Assembly (NCBI GenBank): GCA_030629485.1
Contig: DAOVOW010000098.1
Location: forward strand, 1 to 6,964
Origin: a bacterium
GTDB taxonomy: Bacteria; Zixibacteria; MSB-5A5; GN15; FEB-12
Length of the DNA: 6,964 nt
Reading direction: 5' to 3'
The notes under the pieces were generated by a model. That model did no database searches. It was not told where the DNA came from and was given only the letters and a program-made list of their open reading frames with translations. Position 1 is the stretch's first letter. Each line of letters starts with the position of its first letter. Shown piece by piece: positions 6,791 to 6,964 of the stretch. Position numbers and translations under genes: made by a program.

Positions 6791-6834
6791 GTGTTGGGCC
6801 TTGATCCCGTTTCAACGGGATTGTGACCCAACAC
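6791..6834. repeat. Nested stem-loop with symmetric internal loop
   Basis: GTGTTGGG (6791-6798) pairs with CCCAACAC (6827-6834), and ATCCCGT (6804-6810) pairs with ACGGGAT (6815-6821) around the tetraloop TTCA. The two stems are separated by a symmetric 5-by-5 internal loop (6799-6803 and 6822-6826). All 15 pairs are Watson-Crick. A paired outer stem, a symmetric internal loop and a small apical loop suggest an RNA selected for structure rather than a chance palindrome. No terminator-like T-run follows it. Confidence 0.75.
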
Positions 6835-6841
6835 ATAACTA

Positions 6842-6854
6842 CTTGTCAGACAAG
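6842..6854. repeat. Short palindrome
   Basis: CTTGTC (6842-6847) and GACAAG (6849-6854) are perfect inverted copies around a single A. As RNA the loop would have to open; as DNA it could be a small protein-binding dyad. Confidence 0.4.
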
Positions 6855-6881
6855 GGCGGCAGGTCACACCAATCCGCTCGC

Positions 6882-6897
6882 GTCCGCCGCGGCGGAC
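6882..6897. repeat. Perfect 16-base GC-rich palindrome
   Basis: GTCCGCCGCGGCGGAC is self-complementary over 16 bases with no spacer. It is the last strong dyad before the right edge. It could be the tip of a hairpin, with the central bases as loop, or a binding site for a dimeric protein. Confidence 0.6.
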
Positions 6898-6964
6898 CAG
6901 ACCCGCCGCAACTGTCTATGCTGACTTTTTCAACAAGCCCGATCCTGGGGGCCCACTCGGCAGG

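Larger units (their letters stand above)
6421..6964. other. Gene-free, hairpin-rich intergenic region
   Basis: No convincing coding region is present over these 544 bases. A - strand open frame at 6457-6867 runs straight through several strong hairpins, has no ribosome site and encodes no recognisable domain. From about 6580 to the right edge, inverted repeats follow one another closely. The first 150 bases are plainer, with a weak dyad TATCA-N7-TGATA at 6520-6536. The region could be a structured non-coding RNA, a multi-hairpin intergenic repeat, or the remains of a small non-autonomous mobile element. No transposase fragment is visible. Confidence 0.5.

Noticed and set aside
6791..6834. Intrinsic terminator or tRNA T-arm
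   Set aside because: No T-run follows the stem, and the loop and flanks do not match the TTCGA-type T-loop or a cloverleaf.
6457..6867. 136-residue open frame on the - strand
   Set aside because: It has no ribosome binding site, no recognisable domain and low-complexity, Arg/Pro/Ser-rich composition, and it runs across several perfect hairpins. More likely a chance frame in structured non-coding DNA.

Overview
The window looks like chromosomal DNA from an uncultured, moderately GC-rich bacterium, most likely of the FCB group. Candidate phylum Zixibacteria is my best guess. The basis is the first gene: a secreted M14 carboxypeptidase carrying a jelly-roll insert, thrombospondin type 3 calcium repeats and a doubled dockerin-like tail. 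Tandem periplasmic DUF3857/transglutaminase-like proteins also fit. No taxonomic marker gene is present, so the assignment is inference.

Layout. (i) 2-1426, + strand: 3' part of a secreted zinc-carboxypeptidase gene, cut by the left edge of the window just before its catalytic glutamate. (ii) 1427-1625: non-coding, with weak hairpins and then a good sigma-70-type promoter (1495-1523) and a strong ribosome binding site (1612-1618). (iii) 1626-3572 and 3590-5500, + strand: two exported DUF3857/transglutaminase-like proteins 17 bases apart, almost certainly one operon. (iv) 5502-5535: a long hairpin between convergent genes. (v) 5566-6327, - strand: a regulator with an excisionase/MerR-like helix-turn-helix, a seven-cysteine cluster and a degenerate receiver domain. 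Its promoter (6363-6391) lies under two A7 tracts spaced exactly 10 bases apart. (vi) About 6421-6964: no convincing gene, but many hairpins, including a nested stem-loop at 6791-6834; this looks like a structured intergenic repeat or a non-coding RNA.

Most interesting points. The two tandem transglutaminase-like proteins differ in their active sites. The downstream one keeps Cys-His-Asp; the upstream one has Gly and Tyr in place of Cys and His, which suggests an active enzyme paired with a pseudoenzyme. The regulator combines a DNA-binding head, a likely metal-binding or redox-active cysteine module, and a receiver that keeps its phospho-acceptor Asp but has lost the acidic pocket. The hairpin-rich right end is unexplained by any gene.

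I see no tRNA, rRNA, CRISPR array, transposase or integrase in the window.
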